A stretch of DNA of 5,362 nt, taken from NCBI GenBank assembly GCA_900544105.1, contig UQUC01000106.1:1-5362 (forward strand), read 5' to 3'. The translations under genes and the position numbers were made by a program. This document shows positions 5,255-5,362 of the stretch, piece by piece. The number at the start of each line of letters is the position of its first letter. The first letter of the stretch is position 1. The notes beneath the pieces are model-generated. The model searched no databases. It saw only the letters and a program-made list of their open reading frames with translations, and was not told where the DNA came from. This stretch comes from an uncultured Oscillibacter sp. GTDB lineage: Bacteria; Bacillota; Clostridia; Oscillospirales; Oscillospiraceae.

Positions 5255-5362
5255 CCGCTTTGTTGGTATCGTCACTGTTTCGTACCGCTTCTTCGTTGGC
5301 TTTGGTCATAGCTTTCACACTTGCTTTCGGGTATCTTAGCTTTACCATTAAAAAGATTGGAG
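5255..5362 (+). other. End of window, no confident gene
   Basis: No ATG-started gene is visible on the + strand. One frame is open from TTG 5260 or 5263 to the right edge and would encode a single hydrophobic helix followed by basic residues (FGYLSFTIKKIG), but it has no ribosome site and its codon use is more AT-rich than that of its neighbours. The opposite strand holds a 43-residue hydrophilic open frame (5348 to 5217) without a ribosome site. The last bases, GATTGGAG, could be the ribosome site of a gene starting just outside. I cannot decide between these. Confidence 0.3.

Noticed and set aside
5217..5348. 43-residue minus-strand frame at the right edge
   Set aside because: It overlaps the end of the methyltransferase gene, has no ribosome site and no recognisable product; mentioned only as an alternative reading of the tail.
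5318..5352. Possible promoter (TTGCTT ... TACCAT)
   Set aside because: Poor match to both consensus boxes, and the following gene is outside the window, so it cannot be supported.

Overview
The window looks like part of the conjugation (type IV secretion) module of an integrative and conjugative element from a Gram-positive Clostridia-type gut bacterium. The grounds are: tight, co-directional genes on the + strand; consensus AAGGAGG ribosome binding sites; GC-rich codon use typical of higher-GC Clostridia; a multi-CnaB surface protein ending in an LPxTG motif; a TrbL/VirB6-like polytopic membrane protein; and a phage/ICE-style cytosine-C5 DNA methyltransferase. This gene mix recalls Tn1549/CTn-like elements. 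No integrase, relaxase, VirB4 or VirD4 lies inside the window, so the element type is an inference.

Layout. Bases 1-1733 hold the 3' part of a SpaA-like surface protein: four complete CnaB repeats, a C-terminal beta-rich domain and a terminal LPRTGY with no membrane anchor after it. A GNRA-capped hairpin (1748-1775) precedes a small secreted or membrane protein (1798-2133; signal peptide plus two hydrophobic segments, VirB2/TrbC-like architecture, resembling DUF3852). A second, terminator-like hairpin (2182-2211) lies just upstream of a TrbL/VirB6-like protein (to 3133) whose true start codon appears to be non-canonical. After a 12-base gap comes a cytosine-C5 methyltransferase encoded as two consecutive cistrons. 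The first (3146-3847) carries catalytic motifs I-VIII. The second (3848-5254) carries a large modular target-recognition-like region plus motifs IX and X. The two are in the same reading frame and are separated by one TAG directly abutting an ATG that has a perfect Shine-Dalgarno sequence. The last 108 bases contain no gene I can call with confidence.

Working together (inference): the surface protein would help cell-cell contact, the small pilin-like protein and the TrbL/VirB6-like protein would form part of the membrane channel, and the methyltransferase would modify element and/or host DNA, plausibly protecting transferred DNA from restriction. The most notable features are the split methyltransferase, its tandem degenerate modules in the recognition region, the anchorless LPxTG terminus, and the small VirB2-like protein bracketed by hairpins.
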